DNA from: Aricia agestis
Taxonomy: Eukaryota > Arthropoda > Insecta > Lepidoptera > Lycaenidae
Assembly: GCF_905147365.1 (NCBI RefSeq)
Contig: NC_056408.1
Coordinates: 1,240,001-1,304,000 of the forward strand
Length of the DNA: 64,000 bases
Direction: 5' to 3'
Below are positions 1-11,091 of the stretch, piece by piece (position 1 is the first letter of the stretch; each line of letters starts with the position of its first letter). The translations under genes and the position numbers were made by a program. The notes under the pieces were generated by a model, which saw only the letters and a program-made list of their open reading frames with translations, made no database searches and was not told the DNA's origin.

Positions 1-16
1 GTGTGGAATCCTCTTA

Positions 17-454
17 AGTGGCGGATTTATCAATAGGCTAAGTAGGCTGGAGCCTAGGGCGGCAGATTTAGAGGGGCGCCAAATTTAGACCCATTTTTTT
101 ATCTTACAGAAATAAAAAATCCCACCAAAAACATTTCTTGTAAAATATTACACACACCCTGTGAAAAAGATATGATATCTCATGTAGAGCCAATTTATTA
201 GCTTCTGAATCTACACGGCCTAACTCTACTGACCTTAACTTAAACAAATTCTACATACCAGTAAATATGTAAGGTTTCGCCGTTTCGCTATCGCACATGG
301 TGAAACCTTGTGTGGTCGTCTCAGCAAAAATTTTCAAAAAATGTTTTTGGAATATGATTGTGGACTAAACTAACATATTGAATTTCAAAGGTCAATTATA
401 GGGGCGGCAAAAATTGAATAGCCGACAGGCGGCAAATTGGTAAATCTGCCACTG
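17..454. mobile_element. TIR element, hAT-like remnant
   Basis: The two ends are inverted copies: AGTGGCGGATTTATCAAT at the left, and the reverse complement of CAGTGGCAGATTTACC at the right. Inside are GGCGGCA-rich segments and no ORF. The CAGTGGC start suggests a hAT-type non-autonomous element, but I see no clean 8-bp target duplication, so the class is inference. Confidence 0.5.
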
Positions 455-889
455 GCTTACATAATACACAATCAATCAATAGATTACTCAGTAAATAGCG
501 TTGGGAGCTTGCTGTACTAGTATAAGCTCTCAGCGACTTCCACTCTGGAACCATCGTATACAATGTTCAAAGTTTTATTTATTACAATACGTATATATAA
601 CAAAGTATTAGTTATAGACATAGACACAATTATTTAGGTAAGTACAAGATAATGGTAGTTATGATGATGATAAAATATGACGTGATCTGCATATTAGCGT
701 AATATAAGTACTTTGCTTCTTTAAACAACGCTGAAACTCTCTAACATACTATATTGTATGTTATTGAGGCCGAAGTTCTGTTCAGTACCTTCGAAAGTAT
801 ACCACGGGGTATACTGTGGTGCAAAAATGTTACTTTTTGGTAGCTGAAAAAAGGTAGTAAAGCTAAGGTAGATGAAAATGCATCACCAG
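455..889. other. intergenic, nothing recognised
   Basis: AT-rich sequence with stop codons in all frames and no repeat I recognise. Confidence 0.5.
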
Positions 890-1203
890 TTATTATTTTT
901 TAACAAAAAATTAAAACCGACTTCCAAGTTAAAAACAAAAGTAATATTCTTAAAAATAATCTAAAAAGAATCAAATAATTCTTATTCCTTATTATAGTGC
1001 CGTCTTTAGACTTCGCCTAAACCTCAACTATTTCTGTACTCAATCTTCATGCTTTTGAAGTCGGAAGGCGTTTAGGCGAAGTCTGAAGACGGCACTATAA
1101 TAAGGAATAAGAATTATTTGATTCTTTTTAGACTATTTTTAAGAATATTACTTTTGTTTTTACCTTGGAAGTCAGTTTAAATTTTTTGTTAAAAAATAAT
1201 AAT
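890..1203. mobile_element. foldback MITE
   Basis: Two arms of about 130 bp are inverted copies of each other. The left arm runs from TATTATTTTTTAACAAAAAA through GTGCCGTCTTTAGACTTCG; the right arm mirrors it, ending AAAAAATAATAA. The spacer is about 50 bp with no coding capacity. This is a typical long-arm foldback MITE. Confidence 0.85.
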
Positions 1204-2280
1204 TTTACCCTTTTTAGTTACTTATGAGACCACAAGGCTATATTACTTATCTAAGCTTGTTGTCTTAGAGTTGTACATATTATTACTAGCGGTCGCCCGC
1301 GGCTCCGCCCGCGTGGATTTCGGTTACGGCTGCAAAAAGCCTACCCAGGAAAGACTCGGTCAGCAAAATGATTCCCAGGTCAATTCACAGACTCCAACAC
1401 TGACATCGATGATCGACGACGCGGACGCAGTTATTATTCGAAGGGATGCATAATGTATATAGTGCACACTGCACAGATTGTCTTCCTACCGCACGCGCAC
1501 CCCCTCTTGGTAACGCCCACTATCGTTATATTTTAATTTCGCCATAATTTCAAAACTAAACGTCCAATTTTAATCATTCAAAGACCAAAGGTTATCTCCA
1601 CAAACTGTACCTAGTGATGAAATAATTTATTTTTCTATAAGGATTAATAGCATAAGTAAAATAAACGCGTTTAAATGTAGCCCAAAAAAAATTCAAGATT
1701 TTTAAATAAAAAAATGGTTATTGTGCCTCACTCGACATAGATAAGTATAGTGTGTTGCGGACTTTTTTGTAGATATTTATAACATCTAAAATTACTTAAA
1801 ACATTTTATGGTTCCATCTTTTATAGTTTCGGCAGCGTACGCAAAATAAGTAACTTTTCTGGTTGATTTTACACTTGGCGTCCGAAAAACCCAAATATCT
1901 TACGAAACCCAATTTTTTCCAGAATAAAATTTAGCCTATGTTCAACAGAAATAATGTAGAATTCATTGGCTTTTGCTTGTAGTAGTTTAAATAAAGCCAA
2001 AATCCTCGAACTTGTAATTTTAAGGATTCAAAAGTTCTGTGGGGTACCTTCGGAACCAGGGTACATCCTGGTAACAAATTGGAGTCAAACGGCTGAGTAA
2101 TCGTTGAACATACATATAAAAAAAGATACATACAGCCGAACGTATTACCTCCTCCTTTTTGGAAGTCGGTCAAAAAGTAAAATATCCACAGCCGAACAAA
2201 TAACTGAAATATTGGAGATTATAGTAATTATTTCTTTTTAAAATTTGTTTGTCAACACTGGAACCTAGCGTTTTACGCAT
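1204..2280. other. intergenic with a short interspersed repeat
   Basis: Near 1288 there is CGGTCGCCCGCGGCTCCGCC, a GC-rich motif that resembles the ends of common lepidopteran interspersed repeats. The remainder is AT-rich with no gene. The short reading frames here have no coding character. Confidence 0.4.
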
Positions 2281-2289
2281 TTTCACCGG

Positions 2290-2405
2290 TTCCTATTTTC
2301 AGTGCCGGCGCCGGCCGCCGTTGTTTTCGGCAGCCGGCCGCGGCAGTATACTTACCGCCGGTTCCCATTACTGATATTTTTGGGAGCCGGCGCCGGCAGC
2401 GGGCA
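2290..2405. repeat. GC-rich inverted repeat
   Basis: GCCGGCGCCGGC-type blocks occur near 2303 and again near 2387, with a GCCGGCCGCGGC block between them, in otherwise AT-rich DNA. It looks like a degraded palindromic element; class unknown. Confidence 0.45.
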
Positions 2406-2836
2406 ATCCTAATATTTTATTTTATACATCTGTGAGTGCGGCCGTTATTATCTACCTAACTATTATTAAACTTCTAGCTATTTAAAGATCCGAAAGCAAT
2501 TTTCCTGCTTGTGTCATATTGTTTTCCTGTTTCCATGCCTTGCTGTTGAAAATGAGTAAGCAGAAAATTATGGATGGAAGTATGTATTTTTTTTTATTTT
2601 TACATTTTTTACAATATTAATAAAATACAAAAAACACAATTTTTGGCCTATTTTTGCTTGATAATTACGGTACGGATCCCTTCGTGCGCGAGTCCGGCTC
2701 GCACTTGGCTGATTATTGTTGATATTATTTATTTGTATGATGAACAATCATAATTCATAAATAATACCTTACCTTCGAAATTTGCAAAAAAATAGGTATT
2801 TCCCTACAGTATAATAATAATTAATTAATAATTATA

Positions 2837-2912
2837 GAATAGAATAGAAATTCTCTACATGTAGAGAACCTATTCTATTATACCGTAGAGATACTGCAGT
2901 ATCTCTGCGGTA
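2837..2912. repeat. pair of adjacent short hairpins
   Basis: One hairpin centres on TTCTCTACATGTAGAGAA and the next on GTAGAGATACTGCAGTATCT, each self-complementary. They lie directly left of a Helitron-like copy. Confidence 0.6.
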
Positions 2913-2923
2913 TAATCCATACT

Positions 2924-3152
2924 TCCATACTAATATTATAAATGCGAAAGTGTGTCTGTCTGTCTGCCTGTCTGTATGTCTGTCTGTCTGTTACCTCTTC
3001 ACGCTCAAACCGCTGAACCGATTTTGCTGAAATTTGGCATGGAGATACTTTTAGTCCCGGGCAAGGACATAGGATACTTTTTATCCCGGAAAATGCACGG
3101 TTCCCGCGCGATGAACGAGTTTTGGCGCAACGGAGTTGCGGGCGTCATCTAG
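2924..3152 (+). mobile_element. Helitron-like short repeat
   Basis: Starts TCCATACTAATATTATAAAT, followed by a (GTCT)n-rich stretch, and ends GGGCGTCATCTAG before a T. The 5'-TC and CTAG-3' ends without inverted repeats fit a non-autonomous Helitron of the kind described in Lepidoptera (Lep1-like). The internal 66-aa frame is not a gene. Confidence 0.6.
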
Positions 3153-3274
3153 TATTATAATAATTATTATCAAATTTTATTGGCTTTTAAAAAAATTCCA
3201 GTGTAATTTGTAACACGTAACTTTTAGACATAATATGATTAAGATAACATTTTAAACTTTCGCGTTGCATTATA

Positions 3275-3369
3275 ATTAAACTTTTTAATCGGGACTTAAC
3301 TTAAGTATGTACTCGTAGTAGCATTACTACTTAAATAAGTCGCGTTAAGTCCCGATTAAAAAGTTTAAT
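3275..3369. mobile_element. short foldback MITE
   Basis: Arms of 26 bp (ATTAAACTTTTTAATCGGGA plus ACTTAAC) are exactly inverted at the right end, with about 43 bp between. Confidence 0.8.
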
Positions 3370-3436
3370 AATATGATTAATATGGGGTATCTTTCAGTAT
3401 AATATGTTTATTTTTCTCTATGGGGTATCTACAGGC

Positions 3437-3683
3437 TGTAACAAAAATAAATGATAATACTTTATGATGTGTACGTGTTCCTTGTAGAGAGTTCACTGTG
3501 AAAGTAGCAGCGCTGAAAGTCCAACATTTTTTTTCACTTTTGCATGGGGAAACTCGTGACGCTCGGGCCCTTATTGCCCATACAAAAGCGAAAAAAATTC
3601 GTCTTTCAGCGCTGCTACTTTCACAGTGAACTCTACAAGGAACACGTACACACCCTAAAGTATTATCACTTATTTTTGTTACA
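3437..3683. mobile_element. foldback MITE
   Basis: Ends TGTAACAAAAATAA and its inverse. The arms continue through TACGTGTTCCTTGTAGAG and AGCAGCGCTGAAAG for about 100 bp each with few differences. The 107-aa frame on the minus strand is an accident of the arms. Confidence 0.85.
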
Positions 3684-4005
3684 CACTGTTTAATGACCAT
3701 CTACCGTCAGTCAAGTGTTAAATTATTTAAAGGTTTTTTTTTTAATTTCCTTGACATGGTACCGGCTAGGGTAATGCAAATGGTGTCTCGACAGCCTTGT
3801 CCTGAGGCCGCGTCACAATTCCGCATTCGTGTCTACACTCTACACCCACAATAGTTAATTAATTAAAGTGATTGTCCGTTAGTCGATTAGCTGAAAGTGA
3901 AGGCGTTTAGTTACTGTAACTGCTAACTTTTTATCGCTGATCAAAGCTTATGTATAATAGTCAATAGTGTGTTCATCATAATTATTTTGTAGGTCTAATG
4001 CACAT

Positions 4006-4655
4006 CAGCTATACTCGACCTGCGGGCTGTGGCCTTTCTTTATCAGTGGCCCGCGAGAAGTTAAACCATTTTTAACCGACTTCAAAATTTCACGCCCACT
4101 GGCAAAATAGTGCAAAGTCGCCGTGAAAATGAAATTTATCTCACTGTTTTTGGGCTTCATAAAAATAATCTGCCAAGTGCGAGTCGGACTCGCGCACGAA
4201 GGGTTTCTTACCGGTATAGAGCGAAGTTGACAAATAATTGTGATTTTTAAATATTAACTTTATTTTCATTTTTAATTTTATTATAAATTATTAAAGTACA
4301 AGTATAATTAGGGATTTTGTGAAAATTTCAAGTTCCTAGCTGTTACCATTATTGATTACGAGCAAAAAAGGCCAAAAAACACGTTTTTTGTATTGGAGCC
4401 TCCCTTAAATATTAACTTTATTTTGTTTTTAGTATTTGTTGTTATAGCGGCAACAGATATACATAATCTGTGAAAATTTCAGAAGTCTAGCTATAGCGGT
4501 TCTTGAGATACAGCCTGGAGACAGACAGACAGATAGACAGACAGACAAACGGACATACGGATAGACAACGAAATCTTAGTAATAGGACAACGAAGTCTTA
4601 GTAATAGGTTTTTACCGTTTGGGTCCGAAACCCTAAAAAGGTTGAGGACCCCTGT
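4006..4655. mobile_element. hAT-like element interrupted by another repeat
   Basis: The left end CAGCTATACTCGACCTGCGG and the right end GGTTGAGGACCCCTG (inverse CAGGGGTCCTCAACC) resemble hAT termini of the CAGNGGTTCTCAACC type. The first 120 bp match, inverted, the segment at 54370-54550. A GGCCAAGTGCGAGTCGG-family element (about 4171-4638) lies inside. Confidence 0.5.
4171..4638 (+). mobile_element. GGCCAAGTGCGAGTCGG-family repeat
   Basis: Begins with CCAAGTGCGAGTCGGACTCG and ends in a variant of GGTACGGAACCCTAAAAA, with a GACAGACAGACAG stretch before the end. Other copies: 20623-20954 (+), 52940-53358 (-), 53848-54269 (+) and 56041-56959 (+). No protein remnant is visible; autonomous parent unknown. 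Confidence 0.7.
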
Positions 4656-4659
4656 CTAA

Positions 4660-5113
4660 TGTGTGTTAAATTACAAAGAAGGTTAGACTTCAAAGTACCT
4701 AACTAGTAAGTACTTACTAGACCTATTTAAAACACTCAGTACCTATTAAGTATTTGCACCAATAGAGATAATGTTATTACCTATTGCACTTACCTAGATC
4801 TAGTTTATATGCTTCAGGATACACCGATCAGTGATAAACATTAACAATATGATATGAATTATTTGCTTTACAATTACATGATACCTAATGATACCTACTG
4901 ATAAAAACTGCAGAGTTATTTATCCCACTCAAACACAATATTATAAGTACCTACCTAAAGGGTCAGTCAGTCAGTCTCATAAGTCATTTAACTTCGTACG
5001 CGGGAGCTAGTCAGCCTCTATACCATACCAAGGCCTTATCTAAGGTCTCTAATTCTACATCTTAGTTCAACATACCGCGTATAATATGGAGCCAAGCTTC
5101 TGACTCTAGTCTA
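4660..5113. other. intergenic, nothing recognised
   Basis: AT-rich DNA with many CTACCTA-type words. No gene or clear repeat. Confidence 0.45.
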
Positions 5114-5161
5114 GGCCCTTAGTTAGGAGTAAGGACAGGTCCTTACTCCTAACTAAGGGCC
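5114..5161. repeat. perfect 48-bp palindrome
   Basis: Two 23-nt arms beginning GGCCCTTAGTTAGGAGTAAG are exact inverses around a 2-nt loop (AG). It lies about 280 bp upstream of the GST start codon and abuts a TIR element. Confidence 0.85.
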
Positions 5162-5384
5162 AGGCCACAACACTGCGTTGGGGCGTCGTAACGCAAAAAC
5201 AACCTTTGAAAAGCAATGTAGTTTTTTGCGAAGAGGTGCCGCAACGTTAATTTTGCTGCCCCTATGTACGAACTCTGCCGCCATCCTAGGACGCCATAGG
5301 ACGCTGCTGCCTATAGGCCATGGGCCATGGCAGCTATACTCAAATCCAGAGTGGCGACAACGCAGTGTTGTGGCTTGGCCCTAA
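5156..5384. mobile_element. TIR element upstream of GST
   Basis: The left end AGGCCACAACACTGCGTTG is inverted at the right end as CAACGCAGTGTTGTGGCTTG. An internal block (CCCCTATGTACGAACTCTGC ... ATAGGCCATGG) recurs at 30484-30556 inside MRPL1. It ends 56 bp before the GST ATG, so it may form part of the GST promoter or 5' UTR. Confidence 0.75.
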
Positions 5385-5440
5385 CTCTACTTTAGAAACT
5401 CCACATCTTGACCTCCATATTGACAGCACAACATTACAGA

Positions 5441-8400
5441 ATGCCAGTCGACCTATACTACGTCCCGGGGTCCGCGCCGTGCCGCGCCGTGCTGCTCACA
5501 GCTCGCGCTCTCAACATCAACCTCAACCTCAAGCTGGTCGACCTGCACCATGGCGAACATCTTAAAGAGGACTTCATTAAGGTAAGGGTGCCCAAGAAGT
5601 AAGAGATAAGATAGAGATGTCTTAGGGCATACCGCTATTGAATTGATTGAAAATTATTTCAATCCGCCATTATTTAATAAGAACGAATGCTACTGCATTC
5701 TCATTGGTTCGGGGAGACAGACGGATAAAAAATCCAGATTCCAGATGGACAGATGAAATAAGGGGGCAAACGAGCAAACGGGTCACCTGATGGAAAGCAA
5801 CTTCCGTTGCCCATGGACACTCGCAGCATCAGAAGAACTGCACGTGTGTTGCCGGCCTTCTAAGAGGGAATAGGGTAATAGGGAAGGGTAGGGAAGGGAA
5901 TAGGGGATGGTAGGGAAGGGAATAGGGGAGGGTAGGGAAGGAAATAGGAAAGGGTAGGGGATTGGGCGTCCGGTAAACTCACTCGGCAAAACACAGCGCA
6001 AGCGCTGTTTCACGCCGGTTTTCTGTGAGCCCGTGGTATTTCTCCGGTCGAGCCGGCCCATTCGTGCCGAAGCATGGCTCTCCCGCGTCAAAGATTTGCT
6101 TTTCTCATATTATAAAGATCTCAAACTCGTGATTTATAGACATTGTAGGGCACTATGAAGTAGAGTCACTGTGCTACCTTCAAGTACATTACCCTATAGC
6201 TACAACCACCTTAAGTTATGCACAGAGGCTAAGCATAGTACTTGGTCATAACTTTTAAGTAGTTATGTCAGTCATGGCCAGCAGACGGAAACGAACAAAA
6301 TTGTTCTTGGCAATTATCCACTGTGAGAGCTATAAGGTCCTAAATGCTGCAAGCTATTTTTATCCTAAGTGCACGCGAATAAAATCGCTATTCAAACAAA
6401 TCGTGAGACCTTGGGAGTTATGTAATGGTGAGGGCAACGATCTCTAAAGGGAACACAGACTTTTATGGACAACAGTTGCATTGTGGTAACTGCAGGCATG
6501 ATAGGACTTTTTGTGGGAAAGTAGAGACAACTGACAACTACTAAGCTACTAAGCTACCTAAATCCATTATCCGATAAGGTCGGCGTCGATTATTTAGTGA
6601 ATATAGTCCTTGGTAGCCTTGATCTTATTATGGGTATGGCCATAGACTTAAAGAAATGGACACGATATCGCTAGAAAGAAAGCGATTGTGAGGCCAATGT
6701 TTATCTCTATCTTGTATAGGCATTAGGCTGTGGTAATAAAATACTATTTATTATACAAATGTTTATGTGGTAAAGCAATGAGTGATTTTTAGACTGAATA
6801 TTTTTTTTTTAAATTTACATTCAATATTATACGATAGGTTATTTTTTGCAATAAACATTTATAAGTAGTTTAAAAGTAATGGCAATGTGCAGGTATCATA
6901 TTGATAACCTTGGGCCGATATCTAAGTCACGACGAGTATATTATCAACCAGCTTACCAACAACCCACAGTGAAACCGGTTCTCGAATGTTCGATAAATCT
7001 AATAATGAATAATATAAAACATAAGTAACACAAACACAACAAGATGTGTGGGATTTATCCACTTTGTCTAGAAATTATTACAAGTCTACTAGGGAGCTTC
7101 AGAATCAACGCGCAGCGCGCGAACCATGCGGATCTGTGGAATCAAGGATGAATTCGCATTACAAACTTTTCCATTGCGTATATAACCTACGTTGATTACA
7201 TTTTTCCCCGAAAGAGAACTTGAACTACAAAGGCCGGATAGAAAACTGGCGTGGAGTAACGCATGCGTATAATTATGACTCATACGCATGCGCCACGCCA
7301 GTTTCAGCGTATCGTAACTCAGAGATTAGTCTAGACCTAGAGTCTAGTCTCTAGACACTAACCCTTGCTTGCAACTTGCGAGTTGCAATATGAGAGTAAA
7401 AGGGTTTAAAACTTTAAAGCCTAAAGGAATGGCATCGCACTTGCATTAATTCTCTACCAAACAATAATAAAATTATTGAAAACAAATAAGTACATAATAA
7501 TTTGTTATAAGTAGCTTTTTAAAACGTCTAATTAATGTAAATTACTGAAAAAAATGTCGTGCTATTTTAATGTAAACTGTACGTTTGGAATAGGTAGTTG
7601 AAAATTTGTGAGATAGCATTGGTTCACATACCGCCGCGCAGACCGTTACCGCTCGGAACGTTGCACAACCACGGAACTGTAGCATGGGAATTGGGAACTA
7701 GTTTTTGGATGTGGTTCACCCACTGTACGGTCAGTAACCGCCGCGCTGGACCATTGTCTTTGAATGTGTAGTAACTATATCTCCGTCCAATGTTACTCTA
7801 AGACCTAAGCTTTACACCCTTCAGAGTAGGCCATATACCATTAGGTATGATTTCTACATAATATAGAATATTTCACTTACTGACAACTGTAATCTATTTA
7901 ATTTAAGAAGTTCTATTTTATGTACTCGGGCACGAATAAGAAATACGTGCTACTCTCCAACAGTAGAGTAGCTCATTCAAAGAAATACAAATTATGTTAA
8001 TAATTAAATACTTTATTTTTTATTATTTATTAGTAGAAAGTAGAGCCTCATAGAAACTAGCTCCTAAAGGAAAGCGCGCACTGGTATTATCTGTGGACTA
8101 CTTAGAAAGATACCTTGTGAAGTTGTGGTGAAGGTGGTCTTTTTTATTTTAAGGGTCAATGCAATGATTGTTTACTAAATAACCTACCTCTTCATCCCCA
8201 GCTGAACCCCCAACACACGGTCCCCACGCTGGTGGACGAGGGGTTCGCGGTGTGCGAGTCGCGCGCCATCATCACCTACCTCGTGAACAAGTACGCGCGC
8301 GGCTCCGCGCTCTATCCCGACGAGCCCAAAGCCCGAGCGCTCGTCGACCAACGCCTGTACTTCGACATCGGGACCCTGTACGCGCGATTCGCTGATTATT

Positions 8401-10501
8401 TCGTAAGTAGCTTCACTCTGCATCCTCTATCGGTTGTATTACGGGGAGTGCTCTGAGGAATTCTTCGAAAGCATACCTCCTGCAAATCGCCATCGTTCTA
8501 CGCGAAAAACATACCATCCTCATCACCTTGATGAGTGCACGTCTTCCACCCAGCGTTTTCCGCGTAACTTTCTGCCGTGCGCGGTAAAACTCTGAAACGA
8601 ACTGTCGCCAGCAGTATTTCCGGACCAATACGACCAGCAAACCTTCAAGAACAGAGCGTATTCCCTGCTAAAAGGCCGGCAACGCACCTGCAGCTATTCT
8701 AATGTTGCGACATTGCGAGTGTCCGTGGGCGACAGTAGACGGAGAAGTTCATTTATAGGTATATACTTATTCATTTATATCAATACGAGGGATTTTTCGC
8801 AATGTGATCAAAAACTTTGTAATTTACAAAACTATTGACTTCTTTCGATAATAACTGGTACCTAAGTATTTAAATAGATTAAGACTGGAATATAGACAAT
8901 TCTGAATCAATTATGAATTATGATACGAGTAGGTACATCATAATTACCTACCTAGTACCTACATCTGTAATAACCCTTACCTGCACACACGTTTTTTTAT
9001 CACCTCATTAGAAAACGTCTATTCGTAATTCGTATCCATACTAATATTATAAATGCGAAAGTGTGTCTGTCTATTCGATTTTGCTGAGATACTCAGAGTC
9101 CCGGGAAAGGACATAGGATACTTTTTATCCAGAAAAACTGTATGGTTCCTGCGCGATACCTAAACGAATTTTAGCGCAACCGAATTGCGGCCGTCATCTA
9201 GTCTATTATAATGAACTTATTGATAGACGATAGTTGTTACATCCAACCTCCGGTCCACAGTACCCACAAGTGTTCGCCGGCGCCCCCGAAGACAAGGAGA
9301 AGTTGGCCAAGGTGGAGGATGCTCTCAAGATCCTGGACATCTTCCTGGAGGGCCAGAAGTACGTGGCCGGCCCCAACCTCACCGTGGCCGACCTCAGCCT
9401 CGTGGCCGGAGTCTCCAGCATGGAGGCCTCGGAGATCGACTTCAAGAAATACGCCAATGTTAAGAAGTAAGATGCCAGGTGTTCTGCCGACTGCCATGGT
9501 CAGATCCATTTGCACTAGTGTGGGTTAATGTTAATCGTAAACGATTAGCTTTAACCACTGGCGCAGGCTAAAATTGGGAAAAGGAAATATACTCCACATA
9601 AAAAAATTGCAGAAAGAACACTACATAAAGAACTTATTTTGTCTACTGCCCACTTTGAGAACAAATTATGTTTAGCGTCCCCATTGTTTCAATTTAAAAC
9701 GCAACGCCCCTATTTTTTTCTGGGTCCCACACCGCCCACTTTAGACCTTCAGCGCCCACAGGGGGGTGTAATCGCCTACTTTGGGAAAGGCTGATTTAAC
9801 GCACGAGCATTGAGCAACCCTATTTGGTGATTTAAGTGTAGTTTTCAAAATATAAGTACCCCATTTAAACTCATGTCGTTATTTTGATAATATTGAAACC
9901 GATGATTAAAAGTAACTCGTTACTATCCATTTTGCTTACGCTGACATAAATTTTGCTTAAGTATATAGAAATTAAAAATAGATAAACTTTAGTTAGAAAT
10001 CTGAGAATACGAGGTTTTTACTGTAATATCTTATATCCTTATGTTGGCATAGAGGCCTTAGAGAAGTAAAATCCAGAGAACTCTTACGGCCGCTTTCAGA
10101 TATTTATTTATTTTTTATTAAACTTTATTCTGATAAAGAAATTGGCATAAACTCCATACATTTTAATGTTAAACTCTTGGTTAATTTAAAGTTAAGTAAT
10201 CATTAAAAGGCCTTGAGTGCAGCCGTTTATAGTTGCGCTAATCTGAACTATAGTTAACGAAGATTAATAAATTTTAGGACATCTAATCCGTTTGAAAAAT
10301 AAATGATATTTTGACGTACGATTTAAGTCCAAACAATGGTCCAAACTGTGAAAAAGACCAAACATAGAGATTTACTGCCATAATAAAACTTTTTTCAGAT
10401 GGTACGAAGTGGTGAAGGCGACCGCGCCCGGCTACCAGGAGGCCAACGAGAAAGGCCTGGAGGCTTTCAAGTCCCTAGTTACCAGCCTCATAAAGAAATG
10501 A
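5441..10501 (+). CDS. GSTd: glutathione S-transferase, delta class
   Basis: Coding exons are 5441-5581, 8202-8402, 9261-9466 and 10399-10501: 651 nt, 216 aa, the usual delta GST length. All introns have GT/AG ends and frame is kept. The thioredoxin-like N-domain starts MPVDLYYVPGSAPCRAV, with candidate catalytic Ser11. The glutathione site shows the H-T-V-P-T loop around residues 52-56 (cis-Pro55) and E-S-R at 66-68. The helical C-domain carries YPQVFAGAP, EGQKYVAGPNLTVADLSL (the N-capping region) and the tail KWYEVV...GYQEANEKGL. Delta GSTs are cytosolic dimers that conjugate glutathione to electrophiles and can take part in insecticide resistance. The ATG follows ...TTACAGA, which could be a splice acceptor, so a noncoding first exon is likely. 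A TIR element ends 56 bp upstream and a Helitron-like copy ends 59 bp before exon 3. Subfamily number cannot be assigned. Confidence 0.95.
5756..6095 (-). mobile_element. SINE-like repeat with LINE-type tail, copy 1
   Basis: Lies in GST intron 1. On the plus strand it begins GGGGGCAAACGAGCAAACGG and CACCTGATGGAAAGCAACTT, passes through a (GGGAATAGGG)n purine block and ends GAGCCGGCCCATTCGTGCCG. Other copies: 28690-28948, 32240-32530, 48429-48745 and 62350-62605. The tail half matches the 3' end of the LINE-like fragment at 8440-8745. Confidence 0.7.
6100..7240. other. GST intron 1, nothing recognised
   Basis: Intronic sequence without a clear repeat or hidden exon. Short frames here lack coding character. 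Confidence 0.45.
7243..7304. repeat. hairpin in GST intron 1
   Basis: AAACTGGCGTGG and ACGCATGCGTAT are inverted at the right as ATACGCATGCG and CCACGCCAGTTT, around TAATTATGACTC. Confidence 0.8.
7305..8201. other. GST intron 1, 3' part
   Basis: No gene or recognised repeat. Two related words occur (CATACCGCCGCGCAGACCGT near 7630 and CAGTAACCGCCGCGCTGGAC near 7732), which may be ends of a decayed element. The intron ends CATCCCCAG. Confidence 0.4.
8440..8745 (+). mobile_element. LINE 3' fragment with decayed RT C-terminus
   Basis: Lies in GST intron 2. One frame resembles the end of a reverse-transcriptase ORF: NELSPAVFPDQYDQQTFKNR, followed by AYSLLKGRQRTCSYSN. It is 5' truncated with no intact ORF. 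Probably the CR1/Zenon-like LINE that provides the tail of the SINE-like family. Related fragments: 18080-18205 and 38310-38560. Confidence 0.55.
9035..9201 (+). mobile_element. Helitron-like short repeat in GST intron 2
   Basis: Starts TCCATACTAATATTATAAAT and ends GGCCGTCATCTAG before T, like the copy at 2924-3152 but with an internal deletion. Its end is only 59 bp from the exon 3 acceptor, so it lies within the normal branch-point/acceptor neighbourhood. Confidence 0.6.
9643..9795. mobile_element. hAT-like fragment in GST intron 3
   Basis: Contains ACTGCCCACTTTGAGAACAA, CAGCGCCCACAGGGGGGTG and CTTTGGGAAAGGCTG. These words are shared with the hAT-like element at 19866-20590. Confidence 0.45.
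9796..10398. other. GST intron 3, remainder
   Basis: AT-rich intron with no recognised feature. It ends TTTTTTCAG before exon 4. Confidence 0.45.
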
Positions 10502-10553
10502 ACACTGTGATAACTGATCCTACTGTGGAAACACCGACTAGAAATTAAGGCAC

Positions 10554-10559
10554 AATAAA
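10554..10559 (+). terminator. polyadenylation signal of GST
   Basis: AATAAA begins 53 nt after the GST stop codon and is the first canonical signal downstream. Confidence 0.7.
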
Positions 10560-10788
10560 TGTTAATTATTAGCTGGTTGTTTAATTTTCCTTCTATCCTG
10601 GCAAATGGCAATCAGTGATGGAGACTATCGTAGCTTACATAAGGAATTAACATAACTGTCCTAACAAACCAACCGTCTTATTTATGTTATAAAAATTACT
10701 AATTATATCAATATGGGCCGCAGCCCGCACAGGCTACACAATAGAATGTTCCACTGCCATCGCTTGTCTTAGCCATAAACTGAAGTCT

Positions 10789-11091
10789 AAGGCGCTGTGC
10801 AGACGACGGGGCGGGGCGGGCCAGTCAATTTCACTGCGTACGCCCGTCGTCGATGTCTGCGGCTGCCCGCGCCGCGTACACAAAGCACACGTCGTCTGCG
10901 TTACTGTATGTAAACTGGTTTGTGTGATCCATGGCGGGCAGCTGCGGACATGCGCCGCCAGTGCCCGCCGGGCACCTGCAGTGCGGTCTTTTAGCCCACC
11001 GTGTGCGTTTGTAATATAGGATTCCCTTTGTGCTCTCGTTCGCGGCGAAACTGACCGGCCCGCCCCGCCCCTTCGTCTGCAAAGCGCCTAA
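10789..11091. mobile_element. TIR element, GGCGGGGCGGGCC family, copy 1
   Basis: Left end AGGCGCTGTGCAGACGACGG and right end (inverse) AGGCGCTTTGCAGACGAAGG; the inverted match continues through the GGGGCGGGGCGGGCC block to CAATTTC/GAAACTG, about 40 bp. It is GC-rich inside. A related copy is at 31587-31905. The 83-aa minus-strand frame is a by-product. Confidence 0.8.

Noticed and set aside
3377..3700. 107-codon minus-strand frame
   Set aside because: It runs through both arms of a foldback MITE.
5783..6091. 102-codon minus-strand protein rich in Pro/Ser/Tyr
   Set aside because: It is a translation of the SINE-like repeat; the same peptide pattern appears at 48539-48787.
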